A DNA stretch of 64,000 nucleotides from Nematostella vectensis (lineage: Eukaryota; Cnidaria; Anthozoa; Actiniaria; Edwardsiidae). The translations under genes and the position numbers were made by a program. Below the pieces are notes generated by a model, which was not told where the DNA came from, did no database searches, and saw only the letters and a list, made by a program, of their open reading frames with translations. Every line of letters starts with the position of its first letter. Positions within the stretch are counted from its first letter, which is position 1. Of this stretch, positions 27,001 to 38,829 are shown one piece after another. The stretch spans positions 2,528,001 to 2,592,000 of the forward strand of contig NC_064034.1 of assembly GCF_932526225.1 (NCBI RefSeq). The letters are read 5' to 3'.

Positions 27001-28115
27001 CACCCATCACACCACCACCCATCACACTATCATGCATCACACCACCACCCATTACACTACCACCCATCACACCATCACCCATCACACTATCACCCATCAC
27101 ACTACCACCCATCACACCACCACCCATCACACCACTGCCCATCACACTACCACTCATCACACTACCACCCATCACAACACCACCAATCACACTACCAACC
27201 ATCACACCACCACACATTACAACACCACCCATCACACTATCACCCATTACACTATCACCCATCACACCAGCACCCATTACACCACCACCCATCACACTAC
27301 CACCTATCACACCACCACCCATCACACTACCACCCATCACACCATCACCCATTACACTACCACCCATCACACCACCACCCATCACACCACCACCTATCAC
27401 ACCATCACCCATTACACTACCACCCATCACACCATCACCCATTACACTACCACCCATCACACCACCACCCATTACACCACCACCCATTACACCACCACCC
27501 ATCACACTACCATGCATCACACCACCACCCATTACACCATCACCCATTACACTACAAACCATCACACTATCACCCATCACACAATCACCCATTACACTAT
27601 CACACTACCACCTATCACACCACCACCCATTACACTACCACCCATCACACTACTACCCATTACACCACCACCCATCACACTACCACCCATCACACCACCA
27701 CCCAGCACACCACTACCCATCACACTACCACTCATCACACTACCACCCATCACACTACCACCCATTACACCACCACCAATCACACTACCACCCATCACAC
27801 TACCACCCATCACACCACCACCCATCACACTACCACCCATTACACCACCACCCATCACACTACCACCCATCACACTGCAACCCATCACACTACCACCCAT
27901 TACACCACCACCCATCACACTACCACCCATTACACCACCACCCATTACACTACCACCCATCACACCACCACCCATTACACCACCACCCATCACACTACCA
28001 CCTATCACACCACCACCCATCACACTATCATGCATCACACCACCACCCATTACACTACCACCCATTACACCATCACCCATCACACAACCACACATCACAC
28101 TACCACCCATTACAC
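24065..28115. repeat. 2025-bp higher-order repeat, two tandem copies
   Basis: Within the 15-bp array, the stretch from about 24065 to 26089 is repeated from about 26090 onward at an offset of exactly 2025 bp (135 units). The two 394-codon minus frames (25567-24383 and 27592-26408) differ at a single residue, caused by CCAAACATC near 24885 against CCACACATC near 26910. The second copy diverges by a small unit insertion near 27870. The pattern indicates a recent unequal exchange or segmental duplication. Confidence 0.8.
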
Positions 28116-29389
28116 TATCACCCATTACACTATCACCCATCACACCACCACCCATCACACTATCATGCATCACACCACCACCCATTACACCACCACCCAT
28201 CACACTACGACCTATCACACCACCACCCATCACACTACCACCCATCACACCATCACCCATTACACTACCACCCATCACACTACCACCCATCACACTACAA
28301 CCCATCACAATACCACCCATCACACCACCACCCATGACACCACCACCCATCACACTACCACCTATCACACCACCACCCATCACACTACCACCCATCACAC
28401 TATCACCCATCACACCACCACCCATCACACTATCATGCATCACACCACCACCCATTACACTACCACCCATCACACCATCACCCATCACACTATCACCCAT
28501 CACACTACCACCCATCACACCACCACCCATCACACAACCACACATCACACCACCACCCATCACACTATCATGCATCACACCACCACCCATTACACCACCA
28601 CCCATCACACTACCACCAATCACACTACCACCCATCACACCAGCACCCATCACACAACCACACATCACACCAGCACCCATAACACTACCACCCATCACAC
28701 TACCACCCATCACACCATCACCCATCACACTACCACCCATCACACTACCACCCATCACACCACCACCCATCACACAACCACACATCACACCACCACCCAT
28801 CACACTATCATGCATCACACCACCATCCATTACACTACCACCTATCACACCATCACCCATCAAACAAGCACACATCACACTACCACCCATCACACCACCA
28901 CCCATCACACCACTACCCATCACACTACCACTCATCACACTACCACCCATCACAACACCACCAATCACACTACCAACCATCACACCACCACCCATTACAA
29001 CACCACCCATCACACTACCACCCATTACACTATCACCCATAACACCAGCACCCATTACACCACCCATCACACTACCACCTATCACACCACCACCCATCAC
29101 ACTACCACCCATCACACCATCACCCATTACACTACCACCCATCACACCACCACCCATCACACCACCACCCATCACACCACCACCTATCACACCATCACCC
29201 ATTACACTACCACCCATCACACCATCACCCATTACACTACCACCCATCACACCACCACCCATTACACCACCACCCATTACACCACCACCCATCACACTAT
29301 CATGCATCACACAACCACCCATTACACTACCACCCATCACATTATCACCCATCACACAACCACACATCACACTATCACCCATTACGCTA

Positions 29390-29945
29390 TCACCCATCAC
29401 ACCAGCACCCATCACACCAGTAGCCATCACGCCACCACCCATCACACTACCACCAATCACACTACCACCCATCACACCAGCACCCATCACAAACCACACA
29501 TCACACCAGCACCCATAACACTACCACCCATCACACTACCACCCATCACACTATCACCCATCACACTACCACCCATCACACTACCACCCATCACACCACC
29601 ACCTATCACACCACCACCCATTACACTACCACCCATCACACCATCACCCATTACACTACCACCCATCACACCATCACCCATTACACCACCACCCATTACA
29701 CCACCACCCATCACACTATCATGCATCACACCACCACCCATTACACTACCACCCATCACATTATCACCCATCACACAACCACACATCACACTATCACCCA
29801 TTACACTATCACCCATCACACCAGCACCCATCACACCAGTAGCCATCACACCACCACCCATCACACTACCACCAATCACACTACCACCCATCACACCAGC
29901 ACCCATCACAAACCACACATCACACCAGCACCCATAACACTACCA
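29390..29945. repeat. 419-bp duplication near the right end of the 15-bp array
   Basis: The distinctive string with AGTAGCCATCAC and the partial unit CACAAACCACACATC occurs at about 29400-29520 and again 419 bp later at about 29820-29940. As 419 is not a multiple of 15, this copy event involved partial units and shifts the repeat phase. Confidence 0.7.
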
Positions 29946-30129
29946 CTCATCACACTACCACCCATCACACTATCACCCATCACACTACCACCCATCACAC
30001 TACCACCCATCACACCACCACGAATCACACAACCACACATCTCACCACCACCCATCACACTATCACCCATAACACTACCACCCATCACACCACCTTCCAT
30101 TACACCACCACCCATCACACTATCTTCTC

Positions 30130-33100
30130 GTTAAGAAGTCAGAGCAAATGGATTCTGGATTAGCTGAGGTCAAATAAACGAACAGGTTAAATCTGATATG
30201 GTGAGACCCAAAGCTCTGAAAATTTGGTGGTTTAGTTATTTATCTTTCCAATCCAGCGTCTTTAATATGATAGAAGCAGTTCTAGGAGTATGTTCCTAGC
30301 TAACTAATCCTTAGAGTTGTCAAATTGTTTTGAGATCAGTGAATGTTTTACATTCTCGGCCATATCATAATACAATTATGAAGATTTCTCGACATTCCAG
30401 AGAGGATACGGAAGATAGCGTCAGGCTTCTTTTTAGCTCTGCAATATCTTACAAATAAAATTGCGTGTTTTCAGATGATTTGTTTTATCGCGGGAAAACA
30501 ATATGCACATCTCGAGCGTTTCGAGAACGAGCTAATTTCGTAACATAAATTGAAGGTAATTTTTATCAAAGTATGAACCGTAAAACTGTACATAGTGAGG
30601 CAAAACTATTTTTCTTTATTCCCAACACAGTTTCGAATGTCCCCCTTGAATATTCCCTAATAAATATGACTTGCAAAAATAGCCATAAAATATATATATC
30701 TTACTTTAATTGACCTTACCCGAGAGAAGAGACTGGTGACATATAGGTGTACTTCGTTCTGCTAGTTAAATTTTTAAAGGAGTTTTAACCGTTTGCTTGA
30801 AGCCTTACCTGTCGGGGATATAGTGGATCTAGCTATCTAGCGTACAGCAGGTGTTGTTTGGAGATCAAGTCGGTTTGTCTTCAATGAGCGCCTGTGATTA
30901 CAGCGGCATGTGAACGCCAGGGATAGCTTCATAACAGCCGCATGCTCACTCAAACATTTGCCGAAAAACTCCAGCGAATAACAAAACGCATAATGAATAG
31001 GAACCGTTGTTTCATGCCACGTACTATATTTAATGAACAGGCAATTATACACCAGCCTTTTTTTTCGTTCCCATGAGTTTTTTTCTTCTTCGGAAGACTG
31101 TACTTGTGTCTTACCTTTTTGTATATTTTTTTTTTTACAAATCTGCTTGATATGATCTGTGCCTGGGAAAAACGGAGATATACTCGGGAATATAACACAG
31201 ATAGCGAAGACCTGACACGAGTTGATTATCAATGTTAAGATTTATTCGTGTTTCTGTGAGCAATATCACAAATTTAAATTACCGAGCACGAGCGGAGAAT
31301 GCTCCAATCAAAGCTATTAAGAAGCACCAATGCGAGGGCTCGCGAAGGATCAAGCACAATTTTCATAATAATAACACTGATATACATAGTGATGGAATAT
31401 TCACCTGAATAAAGAATAAGTACTTAATTCAATAAAACTTTTAACTTCGTAATTGAGTGTAATGGATGGAATAAAATATCGCAAAGAAGAACACTTTACC
31501 TTGAGCCGGGGTTAGTAATAAAGAAATGCAAATGTACGTGCGTGCGTGGTTGTAATGAGCGTACTTGTAATGGATCGACCCTGCATATAAGTGCAATCAG
31601 CTGCCTCATCCTAGAAAATGAATATCATAACTTTCTATCTTTTTAATAACCTTTCTAGAAAACTTGCAAATTAAAAATTTTATTGCAGTGGTGTTACTTT
31701 CGAATGCGCCCCGAGTGTGATAGCATTTTACTCATTTCTTTTGCGCACCGTAAGAAACCCCATTGGAATAGTTTGAACAACCACAGACGACACTCAAACC
31801 TCTTAAAACGCTCCTAGACGTGTGATTATATAAATCGTGCTTAAGAAAGTCGTCAAAGGCTTATATCCGTGTTGATAACGCGCCTGGCTTGGACTTGGTG
31901 CCATGCCCTCAGGCTGGACTCGGTGAGGAACAGCAAAGTAATAAGAATATGGGAGATTGCTTCACCGGTTTCGAATGGGCTCGCGGAACGTTTGATCGTA
32001 CCCAGGATTATCTGAGTACATGTCCAAACAATTAAACATATTTTAACCTAGAGGCTAGGGCTTAGAAAAAATAATGAATTAATTAGATGCATTTTTGCAC
32101 TTTTTTTTATATTGAGTGATCTTTTGAACTAATAAAAAAACACCTGTAAATCTCGATTGCTGATTGGCCGAGAGCGTCCATGCATAAGTCTACAAAATAG
32201 TACAAAGGCAGGCGCGTAGTTAGTCATTTCAAGCAATAACATTTCCAATTACATCTAAGGGATTTTTCTCCCTCGTTCAACTACCCCCCCCCCCCCCCCC
32301 AAACCACCACACACAAATAGGAAGAGAAAGGGCATCTGAAAATACATAGCCAGACACGAGGTTGAGAAAGGTGTTAGATAAATTGAGACCACAAGCGAAC
32401 ATCTTTAATGCACTGGGTAATATGTTCTAGTTGTACGTGAATTTGACTAAATACGGCCCGATGTCTATCCAGCAGTACGTGACTTTTCCAGAATACGCGC
32501 AGAGCCCGCTTTATAATGACCCCTTGTCTTTTTTTTCGTATAAAAACTATACTTTACTGTGTGAATATATACCATTTTGAAACCACTTTACTGTGGATTT
32601 TGAAAGCAATTGAAACGATAGCTTATTTATTGTTAGTTTAAAAACACGAGGTGGAGGTGAACTATTATTCAAATTTCCCAATGGAAAGTGTCGGCAAAAT
32701 AAATAATGATTGAAATCTGATGGACATTTTATTTTTCAACATTAGAAGCACCACAAATTCTGGCGTACATGATTATGATTGGCTGAGCAAATCATATTTT
32801 TGGAGTATTTTAAAAACGTTCTGATATATGTTCTTAAATAGATGTTCTAATAGATGTTCTACTAGATGTTTTCATTCACATATCAATAAAGTATTAAAAA
32901 CAGAATTACATAGTATTTCGCTAGTTAGAAAATAATGTGATATTTCGTTTTTAGAAAACGCATCACTCATATATCACTCGACCTCGTTTTTAGCATGTAC
33001 TCTGAATTTGTTGAAATCACAGGCTGGACGTTTTTTTTTTTTTTCATTTAAAAAAGATTATTATTTAAAAAAAGTTATGTGTTATAATCTCCTAGCCATG

Positions 33101-36100
33101 CTCCTGACAATACTGATTAAGCAATTTGTCGGCCTGTCAGCTCGGTTGTATGGAAACGAAAAAGGCTGACAGAGATATGAGCTTCGCCTGCGCCAGTAAA
33201 TATCTCAACAAAGGAAACATTTTATTTCGAACATTAGAGTAGTTACAGATAACCTAAAAAAACGTCGTCTTGCCTTTAACTTGAGTGACAATGTTATCAA
33301 AATAAAGGCAAAGATAAGAGAAGGCTGAGTGAAGTGAGTCGAGGGGTGAGGTGAGGTGGAGGAGGTCCTGCTAATCTTGACTAACTATTATAAGCGTTAC
33401 CGTCTGTCGGGTAAACGTTTTTGATTGGTCGAGCGGTATGACGTCATGAACCTGCACAAGCTTTTGGACGAGAATTCTTGCAGGCGCCATCATCGAAAAC
33501 ACAGAAAAACATTCCAAAAACCCTGAAAAGTATTCTGAAACCCGCTTACTGTGCGAGACATCTATGCTTTCGACATGCCTGGAAATGAAGCTCCTCTGAA
33601 GGCGGTCCTTAGTGTTAAGAAACAAACAACGTTTGTCTGATGATGATGGGGAAGATCAATGGAATCAAAATCGAATCGTGTCGCCGAGAAATCATAATTT
33701 CAGCCTGATTATTCAAGTACTTGATTTTTGGCCATCTGAGATGTGTCTGATAATACAAATGATAATCTAGATTGGGTTGCTTGCGTTGAGAAAGTTTAGC
33801 AAAGACGTTGTGTTCTTTGTGTTTTTGTTTGTAACGATTAATAAGTATAACTTAATGGATCCTGCAAAAAGTGAATCGAAAAATATTTTTTTGGAAAAGA
33901 AGCGCCACTGTAAGGTACGTTAATTATCGTCACAAGGTGACGGGTCCTGTTCTTGTCGGATTAATAAGTGCTAGTGTACAGACTTTTCCGACTATAACAG
34001 GTCCTTAAGTAAGGAGAGGAGGCTAGCTCCGTTACCCTCTTTACCATGCAGGACCGTAAACAGTTATGAGAAATTAAAGGATCATACTAATTTTTGCAGT
34101 ATGCTCTTGAAAACACAATATTAAAAATTGTTATAAGAGTACAGCTCTTTGTTGTATGTGTTTATTCATACAATCGAAAGCTTCAAGCGAGCTTAGTAGC
34201 CTAGTCTTTATTCTTCAGGCTATCCACGTTCCAGTTTTGTCAAAGAATTATACTATGCCGTTATCGTGAAATTGTGACTGAAGAGGTAAACGAGGTAAAT
34301 TTCCAGAAGCTAAGTTGAGTTGTACAGTTTTCTTTAATTGATAATGCCCTGGTGCCAAAGTTATCCTTCTGAAAGCTTTGAAAGTTTCGAGGTAATTTTG
34401 TTACCAAATCTTCAGATGGTCGTTCCGTGAGAATTATTAGCCAATATAAAAAGTATTTTTTTCTGATCATATCATGATTGAAGCAATGCAGTTAAAGTAA
34501 TACAGTTACAAAGTAGCTTTATTTTTCGTGGTGTTATATTGGACGATTTAAATATAATTCAAAGTCCATTAGCGAATCTGCCAATCAACACCATAAAAGT
34601 GCTTTTCTAAAAAAAGCTGAAAGCTAAATGGCAAGAAAATCCAAGCAAATAAAGGCAAGTTACATCGATACTACTCTAAGGCAAGTTGATGCCATTGTTA
34701 TTTGTCGCTTCTATGATTTGTTTACTGAATTAGATTTAAAGGCGACAATAATTCTACAAAATGTGTTAATTCATTATTATCGTATTCCAAGCATAACTTT
34801 ATTTCGATCGATTTAATCAACCTTACAAAAATCGATGGAGAAAAAGGATCTATATCACCCGTTGAATATAAAATGCTAAAAATATCGTAATTACAATGCA
34901 ATTATTTCAATTTTATCTCTGCTTTTCGCTAGACATTTCGCCAGTGGCGAAAATTTCCAATGAAGTTTGTTCTGTTTAAACCTCCAAATGTGGATGTTTT
35001 TAAATATTTTTTGGCCAATTTACGTCTTTTAGTATCTTTTAGTAACGGAGGCACAGTCATCGCAAGGAACATGAAAATAATATTTGCTTCTTTTTAATTG
35101 TTACCTTCCAATTTGTCATCATTTATAAAAAGAGTTGACAGTGTAAAATGTGTCAGAGCATTGTGCCTTATTCGCGAAAAAGCAAGTAGCAAGTTACGAC
35201 GTACAATCTCAATTTCATCGCCTCTTATGCCTAAGCCGGGAATATTTGTGCATTGGAAGAAATGCAAAAGCATCATATGATTTGACACATATAAAACCCT
35301 GTTTTCTAAACAAGCCTGATGAGTGATTTTTAGGCAAACGTACACCATCGCTAGGCAATGGCATGGCACCGTAACTCCCTGTGGAAGGCCACAATACTCT
35401 TCGAACGCGCTGAGAAACTCACCTTGCGTCGTTTGAAAAGTCGATTGTTGGATAAAAGTAGGCCAGAAAAGGTGAAGCCCCGTGCCGTGCCCTTTACCAA
35501 GTTGTACGTGTAATAAATGTATCCGCTGACACTTAGCGCCAGTGGGTCGAGAGGCGGCGCAACCGCGACTTAGTGTTGCTTAGTTAGCAGCACAATGAAC
35601 TCTCCATTTTAGCATTGCAATATAAATGCAGGACCTCGCCAGGTTAGACGCGGCTCGATACCACCAAGCGCCACGACGTACTAATCAAACCAATCCAATT
35701 ATGTTGTTGCTTGATTGATTCATTTGCAAGACGTCTTCTGGGAGGTTGTCGTATAAACAATTCTTTTAAATCTATCGGTAAATCACTTTGTCGCAGCTCG
35801 ACTCGTTTTCAGGGTCACGTCGCTGTTGTAACAGCTTTTCACTGGTTTCGACAGGAAGTGTTTATATAAGCACTAAATATCTCGACTTGAAGCCGTCAAA
35901 CGCCGTTACAAACTTGATGGCAAACCCGGCAAAGGAAATAGAGACGAAGTGATATTCTTAACTTTTTGGCAGCTGACGCAATATGTTTTAAAAAGATGTC
36001 TTCCTGAGCGTGGTTCAGATTATCACTCAGCTCTTATCACAGCTCTTTCGTTTTTGACGTTGAAAAAGGGTACATTTAAGATTGGCTTCTGTGCTCAAGG

Positions 36101-37146
36101 CACATTGTGATCTGAATTTCACAAGCTTTTGTCCATCCCCTAAATCCCCTCGACCCCTTTCGTGTTGTGTGGCGGTTTTAGAGCGTAACACTGTGTACAA
36201 AGATAAACAGAATCAGTGTTACCCCCTTATGGTCGGCGTAGGGATTTACTCGAGAGGATATAGATCATAGTAGATTAGTCCCTACTACCTTTCTTACACT
36301 CTTACTCACATCTTTGGAATGCTCGTTTTCTGCTTATTTTCCGCGTGCTGTGGCTCAACCTTTGATTCTCGCGCTTTCTTACCACCCTGAAGATTATGTA
36401 CTGTACATGGCATACACGGCAAAACCACAGGGGAATAATTATACTTTTTATAATGGCTCTTTGCGTATTTGACTTGCGGAAATCCAAGACCCCGTATCGA
36501 CTATATTATTTCTGTCACGTTCAAATTGCTTTGTGACGGTAAAAGATATGCGTAAGGTCGCCGAATGTCTTTGTTGGAATACTGAATGTATCAGTCGGTC
36601 AGAAAATGGTTCGACAATGCGAGATATGGCACATTGTTCTATGCATTTCTTACGTGCGCGAGCTTGGGTGAGTTTCCGTATGTGTGGTTTTTGCCACGCA
36701 TATGGCGGCCATACATTGTTGTCCTTATCGCAGAGAGGTTTGAAATGACAGTCATTACCGATAGCATTTTATTGTGACTCCATCAAGGTCACCCGGAGAG
36801 CCACTAGAGCTAGCATCGTCCCCACGCAAGACCTATACAACGAACCACTTCATTGTAGTAGCTGGCTTATATCCCACACACGGACGAACCTCAAAGGAAA
36901 TCCGCCTCGCTAAAATAAAAACCGCTGACATTGGTGGCTCACACCGAGGTTGTATACAAGAAAACGGGTGTTTATTTTTCGCAGTGGCAATGGAATAAAT
37001 GTCCGAAAAATTCATTTTATTAAAATAATCCATTGTCGACCGAGTGAGGACAAAGTATTCTATATTTGTTGAGAAAGGGGCAAGCAAATCTGAATTACGT
37101 TTGTTCTCGCATTGAAAGTTTCCCGTTGTCTATGTACACTTCGTGC
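30130..37146. other. About 7 kb without a recognised gene
   Basis: Open frames are short (at most 131 codons) and unlike known families. A run of about 16 C lies near 32284-32300. A TATA-like string (TTTATATAA near 35868) and a strong minus-strand donor (CGCAAG|GTGAGT, GT at 35422-35421) hint at a first exon around 35423-35568, but no partner exon was found. TAGATGTTCT-type triplets repeat near 32840-32875. Confidence 0.45.
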
Positions 37147-37150
37147 GTAC

Positions 37151-38307
37151 TGTACAGGACCCGAAATGATCCCCAAAAGTACCCCAACTGATCCCGGGAC
37201 CCGAAACAATCCCCAAGGGTCCCCGAAATGAACCCCAAGGAATTACAGTAATGGACAACTAAAGGAATGTGTAAGGATTGGCTTTCAGTTTTAAAAACAT
37301 ATGAAACATTTAGCCTTGTTTGTGTTATTAAAAGGAAATTTAGATTAACTAAAACTATAGTATTAAGATTTTTATATACGACTGCGGGGGAAATACAGTG
37401 GTTGAGTCAGAAATTGGGTTCAACTAACAATTTCTGTGATAGTAATTTGAGGAGCCCGGCGTGGATAAATCATTTTTACATAACAGGCCATAAAAGAAAG
37501 TCTTTACAGATGGGACATGCTGCTTTACATAGGAAGCGAAATGTTTTAAAGTTATTTTTTGGCATGTTTGTTTTCGGTGAATGAAAGACCTATCATATCA
37601 TGCCGGGGTGTACGCACGACTACATGAGGAAATTCAAAACTCACATAATATTGCTTTCACATCCTCTTAATAGTTTGCATCGGTAGTAGAAGGGTTGTTC
37701 GAGTGTATTACTCAGTGTGCTTTTGTCATTCCATCTTCTCGGCATAACCGGCTGCCTGAAATGTGTCGGTAAATATTCGCTCGTGTGAACAAGGATTTCG
37801 TGGTGAAATACATGTTTGGTTGTCAGATGAATATTAATTTTTAGGGGTGATGTTTACCGAAAATGAGATTTATAGTGTCGGAGTCATGTGTCGGAACCGC
37901 AAAATGTTAAGAGTGTGATGGAAGGTCAAAAGTTTGGTTGATCTGAGCAAAGCTGTGCTATGTTTATGCTATATTCCTTTCAGTAACAATTTAAAGTTGT
38001 GTATTTGTTTTGGACTCTGTTCATGGGTTTAACGCCGGGCAATGTAATAAATAGAAGTATTGTGTTGGAATTTAATATTTTTAAGTCACGTTGTTTAGAA
38101 ATCGAGTCGCTGTTAACCCTTTATTATGCTTCAAGAATTGCAAGTATTTCTTCTGCTTTCCCTTTGTCCATTACCGTAATTCCTTGGGGTTGATTTCGGG
38201 GACTCCTCGGTATCGTTTCGGGTCCGAGGATCAGTTGGGGTACTTTTGGGGATCATTTCGGGTACTGGGATCGTTTCGGGTCCTAGGATCATTTCGGGTC
38301 CTGTACA
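37151..38307. mobile_element. DNA transposon with ~110-140 bp inverted repeats
   Basis: The ends begin TGTACAGGACCCGAAATGAT and are inverted copies of each other over at least 110 bp (37151-37260 and about 38180-38307), with small internal expansions of a GACCCGAAATGATCCC-type motif. Both sides carry GTAC (37147-37150 and 38308-38311), a possible 4-bp target duplication. The inner edges also match (CCCCAAGGAATTAC..GTAATGGACAA). A 105-codon frame (37267-37584) and other short frames lie inside but show no recognised transposase. It is probably a non-autonomous or foldback-type element. Confidence 0.75.
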
Positions 38308-38361
38308 GTACTCCCGCTTCCGAGCTCCGCGCCGCCCTGGGTCCCGGTGGATGGCAGCCCA

Positions 38362-38584
38362 TAGCCAGAGATACCACAGGCTTACCAACCTCTCAGTCTC
38401 CAGTCAATCCCAGTAACCAGCTCGAATATTATAGCCAGGGATACCACAGGCTTACCAGCCTCCCAGTCTCCAGTCAATCCCAGTAACTAGCTCGAATTAC
38501 AGGAAGTGATCAATAGTGAAAATATTCGAGCTAGTTACTGGGATTGACTGGAGACTGACTGGGAGGTTGGTAAGCCTGTGGGGA
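38362..38584. repeat. 68-bp unit: two direct copies and one inverted copy
   Basis: The unit containing CAGTCTCCAGTCAATCCCAG occurs twice in direct orientation (about 38352-38430 and 38442-38497) and once inverted (about 38523-38580). The second and third copies could form a stem of about 55 bp with a loop of about 25 bp. No coding signal is seen. Confidence 0.85.
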
Positions 38585-38604
38585 TACTGAAGATTTTAGT
38601 TTTG

Positions 38605-38740
38605 CAGGCGTGTAACCCCCCCCCCCCCCCCCCCCTTGGGAGCCAAAAAATGGGTCATTAAATAGTCTTCAAATGCTATGCTTTTTCCACATGATACCTA
38701 TGACTACGCACCTCCCCTCGGCCAATCCTGTTTTGGGTAA
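38605..38740. repeat. Short interspersed repeat, copy A
   Basis: A core with CCAAAAAATGGGTCAT, then ATGATACCTATGAC, then CCAATCCTG, next to a run of about 20 C. Related copies lie at 51300-51445 and 57455-57590 in the same orientation. The ends (GCAGGCGTGTAACCCC) recall small hAT-like MITEs. Confidence 0.6.
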
Positions 38741-38829
38741 ATTATTACGCAGGGGCTTTTCAAGTAGATTTGATATGGGGGATGTATCATCGCACTTAAA
38801 TACCTGACGCATTTTGTAATGAAATTGAT

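Larger units (their letters stand above)
22290..30125. repeat. 7.8-kb minisatellite of a 15-bp unit
   Basis: About 520 copies of a unit close to CACTACCACCCATCA fill this span. Variants include CACC for CACT, ATTACA for ATCACA, TATC, and rare AGCACCC, ACGACC and ATGCATC. The plus strand has almost no G. Because 15 is divisible by three and the unit lacks stops in several frames, open frames of up to 2064 codons run through it on both strands (ITLPP/HYHPS-type repeats on plus, MGGSV-type on minus). They carry no other protein signature and shift freely between frames at partial units, so I treat them as artefacts of the repeat rather than genes. The minus strand has a GGG run in most units. 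Confidence 0.95.

Noticed and set aside
23324-29518. 2064-codon open frame (and 1228-, 635-, 404-, 394-codon frames) as giant repeat proteins
   Set aside because: The frames exist because the 15-bp unit is divisible by three and lacks stops. They are open in several frames and on both strands and change register at partial units. No signal peptide, domain or splice evidence supports them.
22290-30125. CRISPR-like array
   Set aside because: Units are contiguous 15-bp repeats without unique spacers, in a eukaryotic context with no cas genes.
30837-31232. 131-codon minus-strand frame
   Set aside because: Low-complexity K-rich centre and no domain; probably chance.
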